NCBI GenBank assembly: GCA_018003015.1
Contig: JAGNEZ010000020.1
Location: forward strand, 31,052-95,051
Length of the DNA: 64,000 nt
DNA from: Phycisphaerae bacterium
GTDB lineage: Bacteria; Planctomycetota; Phycisphaerae; UBA1845; PWPN01
Direction of reading: 5' to 3'
The notes below the pieces were generated by a model. That model made no database searches. It was not told the DNA's origin and worked only from the letters and a program-made list of their open reading frames with translations. Positions 8,456 through 17,232 of this stretch are shown here, one piece after another. Every line of letters begins with the position of its first letter. The first letter of the stretch is position 1. The position numbers and the translations under genes are program-made.

Positions 8456-9922
8456 ATGTCATCTCTTCCCCTTGCTCATCATGGACGATTGGCCGCTGCG
8501 ATCATGATCCTCTGCGGCTGGGCCTTGCCGGTGGTCGCCCAAGCCACCTCGGCCACTAAGCCCACCGATACCTCGCCGGCTCGTGATGAGATGCGGGTTG
8601 ACAGCATCGAAGGCATGCCCGTCTCGCTTCAGCCCGCCAAGGACCGGGTGTTGCTCGTCGTGCTTTTGGACACCCGCGACGCGAAGTCGGACGAAACGGC
8701 CAAGGCGGCGGTCACTCTCTACCGCCGTTTCCACGCCCACGGCCTGGATGCCGTCGGTGTGTATGCCGACAAGTCCGAAGACCCGGTCTTCACTTTCAGC
8801 GAACGATGGCAGCTGCCCTGGCCGCAGGTCATGGACAAGGCCGGCGACCAGCCCAAGCCCTCCGAGCGGCTCCATCTGGACAAGCCCCCTTCCTGTCGCT
8901 TGATCTCAGCGCGGGGCAAGCCCGTACCCCTGAAACTCGAGGATGAGAGCGGCACGCATGCGGCTGTGGCCGAGCTCCTGGGTGTTTCTCTCGAGCGCGC
9001 TCCCATGCCCGAGAGAGTGGTTGCCAAGGTCATCAAGGATCCGCAGCAGGCGGCCAATCCCCTGGCGATGCTCATGGCCTTTGGGGCGGAGACGGATGTC
9101 AGCAAGAATCCGGAGAAGGCCGCCGATCAGATTGTCAAGACGCTCGCCGAGGACGGGGGCACGCAAATCGGCTCGTTGATCGTGGAGTGGCTCTACCCGG
9201 CCGCGGACGGGGAGATTGCCGACGTCATCAAGGCGACGATGGCCAAGCTGCCGCCCAGAGATCAGGTTCGCCTGGCCTCGGGTGTCATGCAGCGAGCCCC
9301 GGACGGCATCGAGTGCATCCTGCCCTACGTGGCCAAGCTGGACTACGGTGATTCGGTAATTGCGAAGATGTCCCGGTGGGATCGGAGCCAGTGCGGGCGA
9401 GCCCTGGTCCTGGCCGGCGAGCTGGTCAAGGGCCGCAAGGTGCTCAGGACCATCGCGGAGCAGTCGGATAGCCAGGAAACGGCCTGGTGGTACGTCGTGG
9501 GGTGGGCGGACCTGCTTGACGGCCAGGCGGACTTGGCCAAGGAAGCGCTCCGTAAAGCCTACCGCGAGGATGGCGACTACAACGGCACGGCCGCCAAGGT
9601 GTCGGGCGATGTGGCCGCCTTCTTGCTGGGGAAGATCGACGAAGCGACCTTACTGAGGGCTCAGCCCAAGAAGCTGGCCCGCTTCTTCATCGCCGAGCGG
9701 TACGTGCTGTGTGGCGATCGTGACAAGGCCAGGCAGGATTATCGACGTTGCGTCAGGCTCTACAGTGACCCGCGTGATCCATCTCCCTGCAACTGGGCCA
9801 ACCTGCGGCTCAAGCAGCTCGACGACAAGCTTCCTGGTTTGCCGAAGGCGCTCCCGCCCGAAGGGCGACTCTGGATGAAACCGGGCGAGTCGGCGGCCAC
9901 GCAGTCCGGGCCGGCCCGCTGA
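8456..9922 (+). CDS. Secreted protein with degenerate thioredoxin-like domain and helical-repeat region
   Basis: A 488-aa exported protein. The ATG at 8456 follows GGGAGGG. The N-terminus (LAAAIMILCGWALPVVAQA) is a signal peptide. Residues of about 40-180 resemble the TlpA/AhpC thioredoxin-like fold: a strand-rich RVLLVVLLDTRD segment, helix, then GLDAVGVYADKSEDPVFTF, and a domain-closing PPSCRLISARGKPVPL. The CxxC redox pair is missing, so thiol-disulfide exchange is unlikely. Residues of about 190-470 are alpha-helical and TPR-like (KEALRKAYREDGDYNGTA), ending in a Pro/Ala-rich tail. It follows the preceding secreted protein by about 100 bp and is probably in the same transcription unit. 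Function unknown. Confidence 0.7.
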   Translation: MSSLPLAHHGRLAAAIMILCGWALPVVAQATSATKPTDTSPARDEMRVDSIEGMPVSLQPAKDRVLLVVLLDTRDAKSDETAKAAVTLYRRFHAHGLDAVGVYADKSEDPVFTFSERWQLPWPQVMDKAGDQPKPSERLHLDKPPSCRLISARGKPVPLKLEDESGTHAAVAELLGVSLERAPMPERVVAKVIKDPQQAANPLAMLMAFGAETDVSKNPEKAADQIVKTLAEDGGTQIGSLIVEWLYPAADGEIADVIKATMAKLPPRDQVRLASGVMQRAPDGIECILPYVAKLDYGDSVIAKMSRWDRSQCGRALVLAGELVKGRKVLRTIAEQSDSQETAWWYVVGWADLLDGQADLAKEALRKAYREDGDYNGTAAKVSGDVAAFLLGKIDEATLLRAQPKKLARFFIAERYVLCGDRDKARQDYRRCVRLYSDPRDPSPCNWANLRLKQLDDKLPGLPKALPPEGRLWMKPGESAATQSGPAR

Positions 9923-9965
9923 ATGCCCCGGCCCTGCTCTCGTCGGTGGAAATCGAGTTGTTCCT

Positions 9966-9989
9966 ATCAGCTCTGACAGAGGAGCTGAT
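9966..9989. terminator. Hairpin between convergent genes, possible bidirectional terminator
   Basis: ATCAGCTC (9966-9973), an 8-base loop, then GAGCTGAT (9982-9989) make a perfect 8-bp stem. It lies in the 120-bp gap between the plus-strand gene ending at 9922 and the minus-strand gene ending at 10043. No T-tract follows on either side, so intrinsic termination is uncertain. Confidence 0.4.
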
Positions 9990-10042
9990 CGATGGTCCCG
10001 GGTTGTTCGTCACGTCATGATGGGTCCTTCATCGGCGGTCAT

Positions 10043-11032
10043 TCATCGTGATTGGGTCGAGGTGGGGGTGGTCTCGTCCGCCGTCCACACCAGCCGGGCC
10101 ACCTGAATTCCCTGCACATCCGGCAACAGGGCTGCGATGAAGTACTCGTCCCGGTCTTGGATGATCTCGGGAGCGGCCACGGGCAGCAGGCCGATGAAGT
10201 GGTCATCGTTGTCCACGCCGAAATCCAGAGGATCGAGCGAGCGATAGACGCAGGTGGTCGGCGGATCGTTGTAGCGCTGGGTGCGGAACAGGTAGTACCG
10301 GCCGGCGAAGGGGATGACCTGCGGGCACTCCGCCGAGCACATTCCCGTCCCCGCCAGTCCCCCTCGAGCCACCAGCTTCGACTCGCTCCAACGCCGCAGA
10401 TCGGTAGATGTTCGCACGAAGACCGAGCCCACACCCTGGGGATGGGCGGTGTAGTAACAGTGCCATCGAGTGCCGATCCGGACCACCATCGGGTCGCGCG
10501 TGTTGGTGCCCGGCCCTTGCGTGAACAGGCCCGAGCGACCGTTGTTGTCCAGCGAGCGCTCGAAAGACTTGCCGTCCTTGCTTCGTTGCAGGCAGATGTG
10601 CTCCCAGTCGCCGTAGAACATGTGGTAGAGGCGGTCGATACGGAGCACATAAGGAGCCTGGAGTCCGCCGGCGGTTTCGCCAAAGCGGGGATCGGCCTGC
10701 ATCGCGATCCCCATCGGTTTCCAGTCGGGGGTTGTCAGGCTTGGCCCTTCCCAGCGATGCAGGAGCCGCCCGGTCCCGCCGCACCGGGTGTTGCGGATGC
10801 AGGACCACAGCTGCCACGTGCCGTCGGCGGCCTGCCAGACGGAGAAGTCCACCGGTTCCTGCCGGGCGTTGGGCCGGTTGGCGGGCGGACCGTTCAAGGG
10901 TCCCAGATCAGGGACGCGAGCGATCGTCCACCATGGGCCGATGATGCGGGGCATCAGGGGGCGATTGGCCGGCAGGACCGAGCACCCCAGGAGCCCGGCG
11001 AGCAATCCCGTGAGTAGTCCCAGTCGTCGCAC
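10043..11032 (-). CDS. GH43/five-bladed beta-propeller glycosidase-like lipoprotein
   Basis: A 329-aa lipoprotein. A short basic start, a Leu/Gly-rich hydrophobic core and a lipobox LLGC with Cys17 predict lipidation and membrane anchoring. The rest has the repeated pattern of five-bladed beta-propeller glycosidases: short strands with Trp/Tyr and phrases such as DFSVWQAADGTWQLW, YRLYHMFYGDW-like and TRDPMVVRIGTRWHCYYTAH. The RDPMV segment resembles the conserved Asp blade of GH43/GH32/GH117. Likely role: hydrolysis or binding of oligosaccharides near the cell surface. The catalytic acid/base set was not proven by eye, so this could also be a non-catalytic relative. It is transcribed alone, 125 bp downstream of serA on the same strand. 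Confidence 0.65.
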   Translation of the reverse strand: MRRLGLLTGLLAGLLGCSVLPANRPLMPRIIGPWWTIARVPDLGPLNGPPANRPNARQEPVDFSVWQAADGTWQLWSCIRNTRCGGTGRLLHRWEGPSLTTPDWKPMGIAMQADPRFGETAGGLQAPYVLRIDRLYHMFYGDWEHICLQRSKDGKSFERSLDNNGRSGLFTQGPGTNTRDPMVVRIGTRWHCYYTAHPQGVGSVFVRTSTDLRRWSESKLVARGGLAGTGMCSAECPQVIPFAGRYYLFRTQRYNDPPTTCVYRSLDPLDFGVDNDDHFIGLLPVAAPEIIQDRDEYFIAALLPDVQGIQVARLVWTADETTPTSTQSR

Positions 11033-11157
11033 GTGGCGCTCCTTGCGTCACCTTGGAGCCTGTCCTTGCAGCACACGGGGGCAAGCTTCGAGCCTGCCAT
11101 TGGGCCGGCAGGAAGGCGGTCGCGCCCCTGGCGGGACGGATTCCTGCGAGCGATGCC

Positions 11158-12759
11158 CTACGAGTCGATCGCCGGGAGTGTGACCGGCAACACCCGGATG
11201 ATCTGGGGCTTGCTCGACTCCAAGGCCCGCAGGGCAGCCGGACTCATCGGGGCATCGAGCTTCAGCACCATGAGGGCCGTGCCCTTTCGCCGCGAGAGCA
11301 TCATGTCGGCGATGTTGATCTTCTGGTTACCGAAGATCGTGCCGACCAGGCCGATCACGCCTGGCTCGTCGTTATTGAAGATCAGGAGCATCTCGCCTTC
11401 CGGGACGAGGTTCATCGAGTAGCCGTCGATGGACATGATGCGCGGCTGGCCGTCCAGGAAGATCTGCCCGTTGACTTCATGGGTGGTCTCGCGCGTCTTG
11501 ACCCGGACGGTGACGCTGTCGGTAACGGCGCTGGCCGACAGGTCGGAGGTTCGTTCGACCTGGATGCCCCGTTCTTTGGCGAATGCGTCCACGTTGATCA
11601 CGTTCAGCCGGGCGGTGAAATGCGGGTTGAGCATGTCCGCGAGAATCTGCTTCTGCAGCGTGCTGAGCAGGGGTGCGATCTTCTCGCCGTGGGTGGTGAC
11701 CTGCACTGACTCGATGATACCCGTGCCGACGTGGGAGAGGATCGCTCCGATGCGGCGGGCGAGGTCAAGGTACGCCTTGTCCATCTCGGTCAGTTCAGCC
11801 GGCAGGCCGGCCACATTCACCGCCCAGCGGATCTTGTCGTTGACCAGGTAGTCCAGCAGGGCGTCCACCGCATCCAGGGTGACGGCCAGCTGAGCCTCCT
11901 CGGTCGAGGCGCCCAGATGTGGGGTCAGCACGATGTTCGGGGCGGTCAGCAGAGGATTGTCCGGGGCCGGCGGTTCGGTGGAGTAGACATCGACGGCCGC
12001 CCCGGCGACCTTCCCGGTAATGAGGGCCTGGGTCAGGTCGGCCTCGTTGATCACGCCGCCCCGGGAGCTGTTGATGATTCGCACGCCGCTCTTCATCTTG
12101 GCAATGCTGTCCTTGTTGATCATCTGCTTGGTGTCATCGCTGAGTTTGGTGTGCAGGGTGATGTAGTCGGCCTGGGCAAACACATCGTCCCGGCTCCCGC
12201 ACAGGGTGACCTGGCCGTCGAGTGTGCTCTGGCCCGAGTAGAAGGGATCGTAGGCGACGACGCGCATGTCGAAGGCGAGGGCCCGTTGAGCCACGGCCCG
12301 CCCGACCCGGCCGAGGCCGATGATTCCCAGTGTTTTTCCCGCCAGTTGCACGCCGACGAACTTGTTGCGCTTCCACTCCTTGGCTCGGACGTGAGTGTCG
12401 GCCGCGGGGATGTGCCGGGACATGGCCAGCATGAGGGCCATGGTCTGCTCGGCCGTGCTCAGGGTGTTGGCGTCCGGCGTGTTCATGACCAGGATGCCGG
12501 CCTTGGTGGCCGCGGCCAGATCGACGTTATCCACGCCGACCCCGGCCCGGGCGATGACCCGGAGCTTACCCGGGTTGGCCAGGACCTTGGCCGTGATCTT
12601 CACCCCGGAGCGGATGATCATGCCGTCGTAGTTGCCGACCAGGGTGGCCAATTGGTCCTCGTTCTGCCCCGGCTTCTCGTCGACCTCGACGCCGGGCATG
12701 GCCTTGATTTTGTTAAGCCCCTCCTCCGCCAACGGGTCTGCTGCCAGGATCCTGATCAT
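11158..12759 (-). CDS. serA: D-3-phosphoglycerate dehydrogenase (long, ASB-ACT type)
   Basis: A 533-aa cytosolic enzyme that oxidises 3-phosphoglycerate to 3-phosphohydroxypyruvate with NAD, the first step of serine synthesis. The substrate-binding half begins RILAADPLAEEG and contains RAGVGVDNVD. The Rossmann motif is GIIGLGRVGRAVA (about 145-160). Catalytic Arg is in NSSRGGVI, the catalytic Glu follows in the next strand region, and the His is in LTPHLGAS. After about residue 310 come the allosteric-substrate-binding domain typical of the approximately 530-aa class and a C-terminal ACT domain (LLIFNNDEPGVIGLVG), the usual site of serine feedback control. The ATG at 12759 is immediately preceded by an in-frame GTG at 12762. 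A sigma-70-like promoter lies at 12834-12861. It is far from other serine genes here. Confidence 0.95.
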   Translation of the reverse strand: MIRILAADPLAEEGLNKIKAMPGVEVDEKPGQNEDQLATLVGNYDGMIIRSGVKITAKVLANPGKLRVIARAGVGVDNVDLAAATKAGILVMNTPDANTLSTAEQTMALMLAMSRHIPAADTHVRAKEWKRNKFVGVQLAGKTLGIIGLGRVGRAVAQRALAFDMRVVAYDPFYSGQSTLDGQVTLCGSRDDVFAQADYITLHTKLSDDTKQMINKDSIAKMKSGVRIINSSRGGVINEADLTQALITGKVAGAAVDVYSTEPPAPDNPLLTAPNIVLTPHLGASTEEAQLAVTLDAVDALLDYLVNDKIRWAVNVAGLPAELTEMDKAYLDLARRIGAILSHVGTGIIESVQVTTHGEKIAPLLSTLQKQILADMLNPHFTARLNVINVDAFAKERGIQVERTSDLSASAVTDSVTVRVKTRETTHEVNGQIFLDGQPRIMSIDGYSMNLVPEGEMLLIFNNDEPGVIGLVGTIFGNQKINIADMMLSRRKGTALMVLKLDAPMSPAALRALESSKPQIIRVLPVTLPAIDS

Positions 12760-13189
12760 CACTTGATCCGCCTATGTATGTGCCGAAAGAGACACGCGAA
12801 CATCGCCCGGGGCCATTGGGTCCCGGGGTGCGTATTGTAACCCAAGGGAGGGTGATTTCACGCTCTGAGTTGCCGAAAGCGAGATGGCCGGCGGGTCCGA
12901 GGACCGATCGAGGATCCGCTGCTCGGGGAGAAGGGCGAGGTGGCGGCGGACCAGTTCGGCGGCGACGGTCGCGGTCCGGGGGCTCGGCTGGGGACGAATG
13001 CCGCTTTCCGGATTGAGGTCCTTTCTCGGCGGCGGGGGATGGCCGGCAGACGGCGTCTGGGTGGTGGCGGCGCGGGCGTCGGCGGGGCTCAGCAGGGCTG
13101 CTTTCTTGTTCGACCAGAGAACAGCCGGCCTGGGCAGGGGGGTGAAGAGGTGCTCCAGTCCGGCCGGGGCACGGTTCGCGTCCTGGCTT
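12760..13189. other. Intergenic region between serA and SGNH hydrolase (430 bp)
   Basis: It contains the predicted serA promoter at its left end. The rest is GC-rich with several stop-free frames but no start with a ribosome binding site. One minus-strand frame reads in a protein-like way (segments such as TATVAAELVRRHLALLPEQ) but has no ATG or GTG and begins right after a stop near 13205, so I do not call it. It could be a decayed gene. Confidence 0.4.
12834..12861 (-). promoter_or_regulatory. Predicted sigma-70-type promoter for serA
   Basis: On the minus strand GTGAAA (12856-12861) and TACAAT (12834-12839) are separated by 16 bp. TACAAT matches five of six bases of the -10 consensus; the -35 matches four. 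This would give a leader of about 65 nt before serA. Confidence 0.5.
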
Positions 13190-14593
13190 TCAACGGAAGC
13201 ACTTGATCATCTCTTCCGCGAAGAGGCGATGCCCACGGTCGTCGGGATGGTTGAGCGTGTTGACCAGCAGGGTCGGATACGGCACGCCCTCCTTCCACAG
13301 GTGAGCCCATCGGGCGCTGGCGTCGGCCACCGCCAGGTTGTGCTTCTCCGCGAAGCGGTAGAGAGCCTGGACGTAACCGCGGTTCTCATCCTCCCGGAGG
13401 GACCTGAAGCCCATCCAGTGGGCGGCGGTGAAGTGCGGCGTGATCAGGACAAGCTCCGTGCCGAACGGCCTGACCCGCTTCAGGATCTCGTTGTAGGTTT
13501 GCTCGACGGCGGCTTCGTCCATGGAGGCGTCGTTGACGAACTCCATGGTCAGCACGTCGGGCTTGAGAGCGATGATCCGCTCGAAGGTCACCTCGTCCGC
13601 GGGGCAGGCGCCCGGGTTTCTGAACCACTCGTCGGTGAAGGGCTCCATGCGAAGCCATTGCCGGGAGGTGGTGCCGCCGTAGCTGATGTTGACCACGTTG
13701 ACGGGCAGGCAGGGATTGGGCAGGCCGTCGATCAGCATTCGCCGGAATTGCTCGACGTAGCGCATCGAGCCGCGACTCACGTCGCCGCCGGTGGTGACCG
13801 AGTCGCCCCAACAGACGATGGTCAGCGGCTTGCCCGCCTTGATCTTCTGAAGGGCCTTGGGGAGCCGGCCGGGAGCGCTCCTGGTCACGGCCAGGTCGGG
13901 AGCTTCGAGCAGCGGGAAGAGGTGCTCGTCGGTCAGTTCCTGGGCGTGATAGGGACGGTAGACGTTGAATAGCCGCTGACCCGACCAGGCCGGCTCGGGG
14001 GGGACCGGTACGGAGATATCCGGCCGGCCACGGATCAGCGATGGTCGTCCCAAGGTATCGATGAAGACCGAGTCGATCCGACGGAGGCTGCATCGGTAGG
14101 AGGCGAAGACTGTGTCGTTCGGTGACACCCGCGACTCCGGGCCGATGCCAACCATGCCGAACTCGGTGCCGACCAGGTAGTCCTTGCCCTCGGTCAGCGG
14201 TTCGCCCCCCGGCGACTTGCGAATGACCAGGGATCCCGGTGCCAGGGAGCCGGACGCATTGACGCCGGCTGTTCGAACGCCGCGCAAAGGGGTACCCGCC
14301 GCCCACGCGTTTGGCCTGTCGGGCGATAACTTGAGCGGCTCGTTCTCGACGGCGACCAGGTCCGCCGGTTCGATCGCCAGGGAGGCCGCCTGCTCGATGC
14401 GGAGTTCCCGGCCCGCGATGCGGTAGACGCCCGGTCTGACCATCAGCGTGGTCCCTTGGATGGCAATGTGGGCCAGAAACTGACGGTTGGCGGCCTGGGC
14501 CTCGGGCCTCGCCGGAAGGGAAGCCGCTTGCTCGGCGAGGGTCCATGGGGCGGCGAAGAGAAACGGAGCCAAGAGAACCGCGAGACGATGCAT
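13190..14593 (-). CDS. Secreted SGNH/GDSL-type hydrolase with N-terminal beta domain
   Basis: A 467-aa exported esterase-like protein. The ATG at 14593 follows AGAGGTGA. Residues 1-20 are a signal peptide (LAVLLAPFLFAAPWTLAEQA). Residues of about 35-240 form a beta-rich N-terminal region. The SGNH domain follows: block I CWGDSVTTGGD with the nucleophile Ser265, block II Gly in NISYGGTTS, block III Asn in MEFVNDASMD, and block V Asp/His in NHPDDRGHRLF (about 450-460). All four signature residues are visible, so catalysis is likely. Typical substrates of the family are acetylated sugars or other esters; the specific one is unknown. The neighbouring gene, 75 bp upstream position downstream in transcription, is a PhoU-like protein with no obvious link. 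Confidence 0.85.
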   Translation of the reverse strand: MHRLAVLLAPFLFAAPWTLAEQAASLPARPEAQAANRQFLAHIAIQGTTLMVRPGVYRIAGRELRIEQAASLAIEPADLVAVENEPLKLSPDRPNAWAAGTPLRGVRTAGVNASGSLAPGSLVIRKSPGGEPLTEGKDYLVGTEFGMVGIGPESRVSPNDTVFASYRCSLRRIDSVFIDTLGRPSLIRGRPDISVPVPPEPAWSGQRLFNVYRPYHAQELTDEHLFPLLEAPDLAVTRSAPGRLPKALQKIKAGKPLTIVCWGDSVTTGGDVSRGSMRYVEQFRRMLIDGLPNPCLPVNVVNISYGGTTSRQWLRMEPFTDEWFRNPGACPADEVTFERIIALKPDVLTMEFVNDASMDEAAVEQTYNEILKRVRPFGTELVLITPHFTAAHWMGFRSLREDENRGYVQALYRFAEKHNLAVADASARWAHLWKEGVPYPTLLVNTLNHPDDRGHRLFAEEMIKCFR

Positions 14594-14668
14594 GAGTCAC
14601 CTCTTGTCCGGGGCCGTCGAATCGGGCGACCCCCATCCGCGGAGGGGGTGCGCGAGGCGCAGGGCCGG

Positions 14669-15298
14669 TCACATGTTCTTCAGGATGACGCGTTCGATGG
14701 TATTCGCCGCGTCCTCACAACCGTCAATGGCGGCCTCGGTCAGGTCGTAAAGCTCCTTCAGTTTCATGACCTCGAGGGGGTTCATGGGAGGGTCGCTGGT
14801 GAACAGGGCGGCCAGGGCCTCGTGATTCGTGTCGTCGCCGACGTTCTCGAGGTGGTGGATCTCCAGGAGATGATTCCGGATCTCCTCGGGCCGTCTCATC
14901 TGGCGGAGACGGGTCATCGCCTGGCGGATGTGGACACAGGCCTTCAGCAGGACGTCCGACTGCTTGACGATGGCATCCGGTGGCCGGGCGATCTTGAAAA
15001 GCAGCATCCTCTGGGCTGCGGCGTCGATGGCGTCGATGATGTTGTCGATCTGGTTGACGAGGGCCTGGATGTCCTCTCGGTCAAACGGGGTGATGAAGGT
15101 CGTGTCGAGCTTGAGGAAGGTGCGTCGGGCCACGCTGTCGCCGTCGTGTTCGATCTGGCGGATCTCGTTGAGATGGTCCTTGGCCCGGCCGTAGTCCGCG
15201 ACCAGTTCCTTGAACGCTCTGGCGGCGCGCTCCAGCGTGGCAGCGCCCTCGTCGAAGAGTTCGTAGAAACCGGTATCCCGGGGAAACAGGCCGAACAT
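14669..15298 (-). CDS. DUF47/PhoU-like family protein
   Basis: A 209-aa all-helical cytosolic protein of the DUF47 family, relatives of PhoU often paired with Pit-type phosphate transporters. The ATG at 15298 (MFGLFPRDTGFYELFDEG) follows GGGAGGT seven bases upstream and is preferred over an in-frame start 21 bp further upstream. Family signatures include the FYELFDEGA start, IRQIEHDGDSVAR, the TPFDREDI motif and the central IDAAAQRM region. The repeated E/DxxxD helices bind metal in PhoU relatives. No Pit transporter is adjacent: upstream is a 400-bp gap and a divergent gene. It was probably separated from its partner, or the partner is elsewhere in the genome. Confidence 0.88.
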   Translation of the reverse strand: MFGLFPRDTGFYELFDEGAATLERAARAFKELVADYGRAKDHLNEIRQIEHDGDSVARRTFLKLDTTFITPFDREDIQALVNQIDNIIDAIDAAAQRMLLFKIARPPDAIVKQSDVLLKACVHIRQAMTRLRQMRRPEEIRNHLLEIHHLENVGDDTNHEALAALFTSDPPMNPLEVMKLKELYDLTEAAIDGCEDAANTIERVILKNM

Positions 15299-15701
15299 CA
15301 GCAGGACCTCCCACGCCAACCGAGGGTTCAGGGGATGGTGAGGCTACTGTCGTGCCCGCGGCCTGTCAATCGGTTCGTGCCCCGGTGGTTGCCCCCGGTG
15401 GGTTCGTTTTCGATGCCCGGCGACGACGGATGGGTAGGCTGATTGCTCCGGGGAGCTGGCAATTCGACACGTGTCGATGCATGAGGCTCGCGCGGCGAAG
15501 AACGACCGGGCTCATCCACAGATTCTGCACATTTTTATCCACCGTTTCTCAACATTTCTCTTGACTTTTGTCGATCCTGAGCTAATTCTCATAATCTAGA
15601 AGGAAACGCGGGTTTGGCGTGGCCGCGTCGCGTGATTGGTTGCAGTTCTCCGTATGTTTCGGAGAGACTCGGCCCCGACCCGTACGAGGTACCTTGGTCC
15701 A
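15299..15701. other. Intergenic region upstream of kamA (403 bp)
   Basis: Divergent region between the DUF47 gene and kamA. It is notably AT-richer at 15520-15600 than its surroundings and holds the candidate kamA promoter. No gene is seen. In-frame upstream starts for kamA (15636, 15654) lack ribosome binding sites. Confidence 0.5.
15561..15588 (+). promoter_or_regulatory. Predicted promoter for the kamA/ATP-grasp cassette
   Basis: TTGACT (15561-15566) and TAATTC (15583-15588) are spaced by 16 bp, in an AT-rich patch. The -35 matches five of six consensus bases, the -10 about four. A second possible -10, CATAAT, starts at 15590 but the spacing would be too long. Confidence 0.45.
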
Positions 15702-17042
15702 ATGGACGAGCAGTCTATGGGCTCCGACTCGGAGCCCGACGGTGAACGCCGCGGATCTGTCAGCCTACCTGTACTAGACATCAATCCTAATCCTGTCGCG
15801 ATTGATCCGCCGCTCCTCACAGGGGGGGGTGACATCACCAGGCGGAGGTCGCGGACTCGGGGTGAACAGGCTCCCCGGGGCACAACAACCCTTCCCCCTA
15901 TTGGTTCTCGCACCAATGCGTTCTGTCGGCGGTTCTTTCCGGACGCCACAGCTGCCGACTGGAACGATTGGCAATGGCAGCTTCGGAATCGTCTTCGCGA
16001 TCTGGCCGGCCTGGAGCGTGTCTTCAGGCTCTCCGATGACGAGCGCGAGACGGTCCTTCGCCTCGGCGGGCGACTGCCGGTCGGCATCACGCCCTACTAT
16101 GCGTCGCACATGGGGCATGATGATTCCAGCCATCCGACCCGGCGAGCCATGATACCCGTGTCCGGGGAGTTCGCCCGGACGGTGGGTGAGGCCGATGATC
16201 CACTGGGCGAGGACGGCCACAGCCCGGTGCCCGGTTTGGTTCACCGCTATCCCGACCGGGTTCTGTTCCTGGTGACGAATTTCTGTGCTACCTACTGCCG
16301 GTACTGCACCCGGGCGCGCATGGTTGGGCATTCCGGCGAGTACCACTTCAACTACAAGCAGTATCAGAGGGCGGTCGACTACATCGGTGCCCACCCTGAG
16401 ATCCGGGATGTCCTGTTGTCCGGCGGTGACCCGTTGACCATGAGCGACGATCGGTTGGAGTGGATCCTGTCGAAGCTGCAGGCCATTCCCCACGTCGAGT
16501 TCATCCGGATCGGGACGAAGGTGCCGGTCGTCCTGCCTCAACGGATCACGCCGGCCCTGACCCGGATGCTCCGGCGGTATCACCCGCTGTGGATGAGCAT
16601 TCATTTCATGCACCCGGTGGAGATCACGCCGGAAGTGGGGCGGGCATGTGGACGACTGGCCGATGCCGGCATTCCCCTGGGTAGCCAGACGGTGTTGCTT
16701 CGCGGGATCAACGACAAGGTCGAGACCATGAAGCAGCTTGTTCACGGGCTGCTGAGGATCCGTGTTCGGCCGTACTACCTGTACCAGTGCGATCCGATTT
16801 CGGGCTCGAGCCACTTCCGAACCTCGGTCGAGAAGGGGCTGGAGATGATCAGCGGCCTCCGAGGGCATACGACCGGCTACGCCGTGCCCAATTTCGTCAT
16901 CGACGCCCCTGGCGGCGGCGGCAAGATTCCGCTGATTCCTGAGCCGATGGTCGGGCGTGACGGCGATTTCGTCCTGCTTCGCAACTACGAGGGCAGGATC
17001 TTCCGCTACCCGGATCCCCTTCCGGAGAACCGGGGCCGCTAA
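15702..17042 (+). CDS. kamA: KamA family radical SAM lysine 2,3-aminomutase
   Basis: A 446-aa cytosolic enzyme predicted to convert L-lysine to L-beta-lysine using [4Fe-4S], S-adenosylmethionine and PLP. The cluster motif is CATYCRYC (Cys195, Cys199, Cys202), preceded by VLFLVTNF. PLP-binding Lys is in APGGGGKIPL near the C-terminus. Two Asp residues that hold the lysine side chain in characterised lysine 2,3-aminomutase (Asp293 and Asp330) have clear counterparts, in YQCDPISGSSHFRT and VIDAPGGGGK; glutamate 2,3-aminomutases have Lys and Asn there. The first 70 residues are a polar, Arg/Pro-rich extension of unknown role. The ATG at 15702 is 11 bp after GAGGT; starts at 15654 and 15717 are alternatives. 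Two ATP-grasp genes and an acetyltransferase follow on the same strand. Confidence 0.9.
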   Translation: MDEQSMGSDSEPDGERRGSVSLPVLDINPNPVAIDPPLLTGGGDITRRRSRTRGEQAPRGTTTLPPIGSRTNAFCRRFFPDATAADWNDWQWQLRNRLRDLAGLERVFRLSDDERETVLRLGGRLPVGITPYYASHMGHDDSSHPTRRAMIPVSGEFARTVGEADDPLGEDGHSPVPGLVHRYPDRVLFLVTNFCATYCRYCTRARMVGHSGEYHFNYKQYQRAVDYIGAHPEIRDVLLSGGDPLTMSDDRLEWILSKLQAIPHVEFIRIGTKVPVVLPQRITPALTRMLRRYHPLWMSIHFMHPVEITPEVGRACGRLADAGIPLGSQTVLLRGINDKVETMKQLVHGLLRIRVRPYYLYQCDPISGSSHFRTSVEKGLEMISGLRGHTTGYAVPNFVIDAPGGGGKIPLIPEPMVGRDGDFVLLRNYEGRIFRYPDPLPENRGR

Positions 17043-17232
17043 CACTCGTGGAAGGGATTCAAGCCCCGCCCGGCGGGGACGGCGACGTCGAGCCCCGTGT
17101 CTGGGGTGGTGCGGAATGTGTGCGCCTTGGGCGGACCTGTGGTCGGGATCGGGCCATCCTGCTCGCCGAGGTTGATACTCAACGCATCAGCAGACACACC
17201 GAAAGACCTGGGGGTGTACACGGAGTTTTGAC

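Noticed and set aside
11731..12840. 369-codon open frame antisense to serA
   Set aside because: It is opposite a well-supported enzyme, and its composition is Gly/Arg/Val-rich without motifs.
12760..13189. Stop-free minus-strand frame with protein-like composition
   Set aside because: There is no ATG or GTG start in the frame and no family resemblance; could only be a decayed gene.
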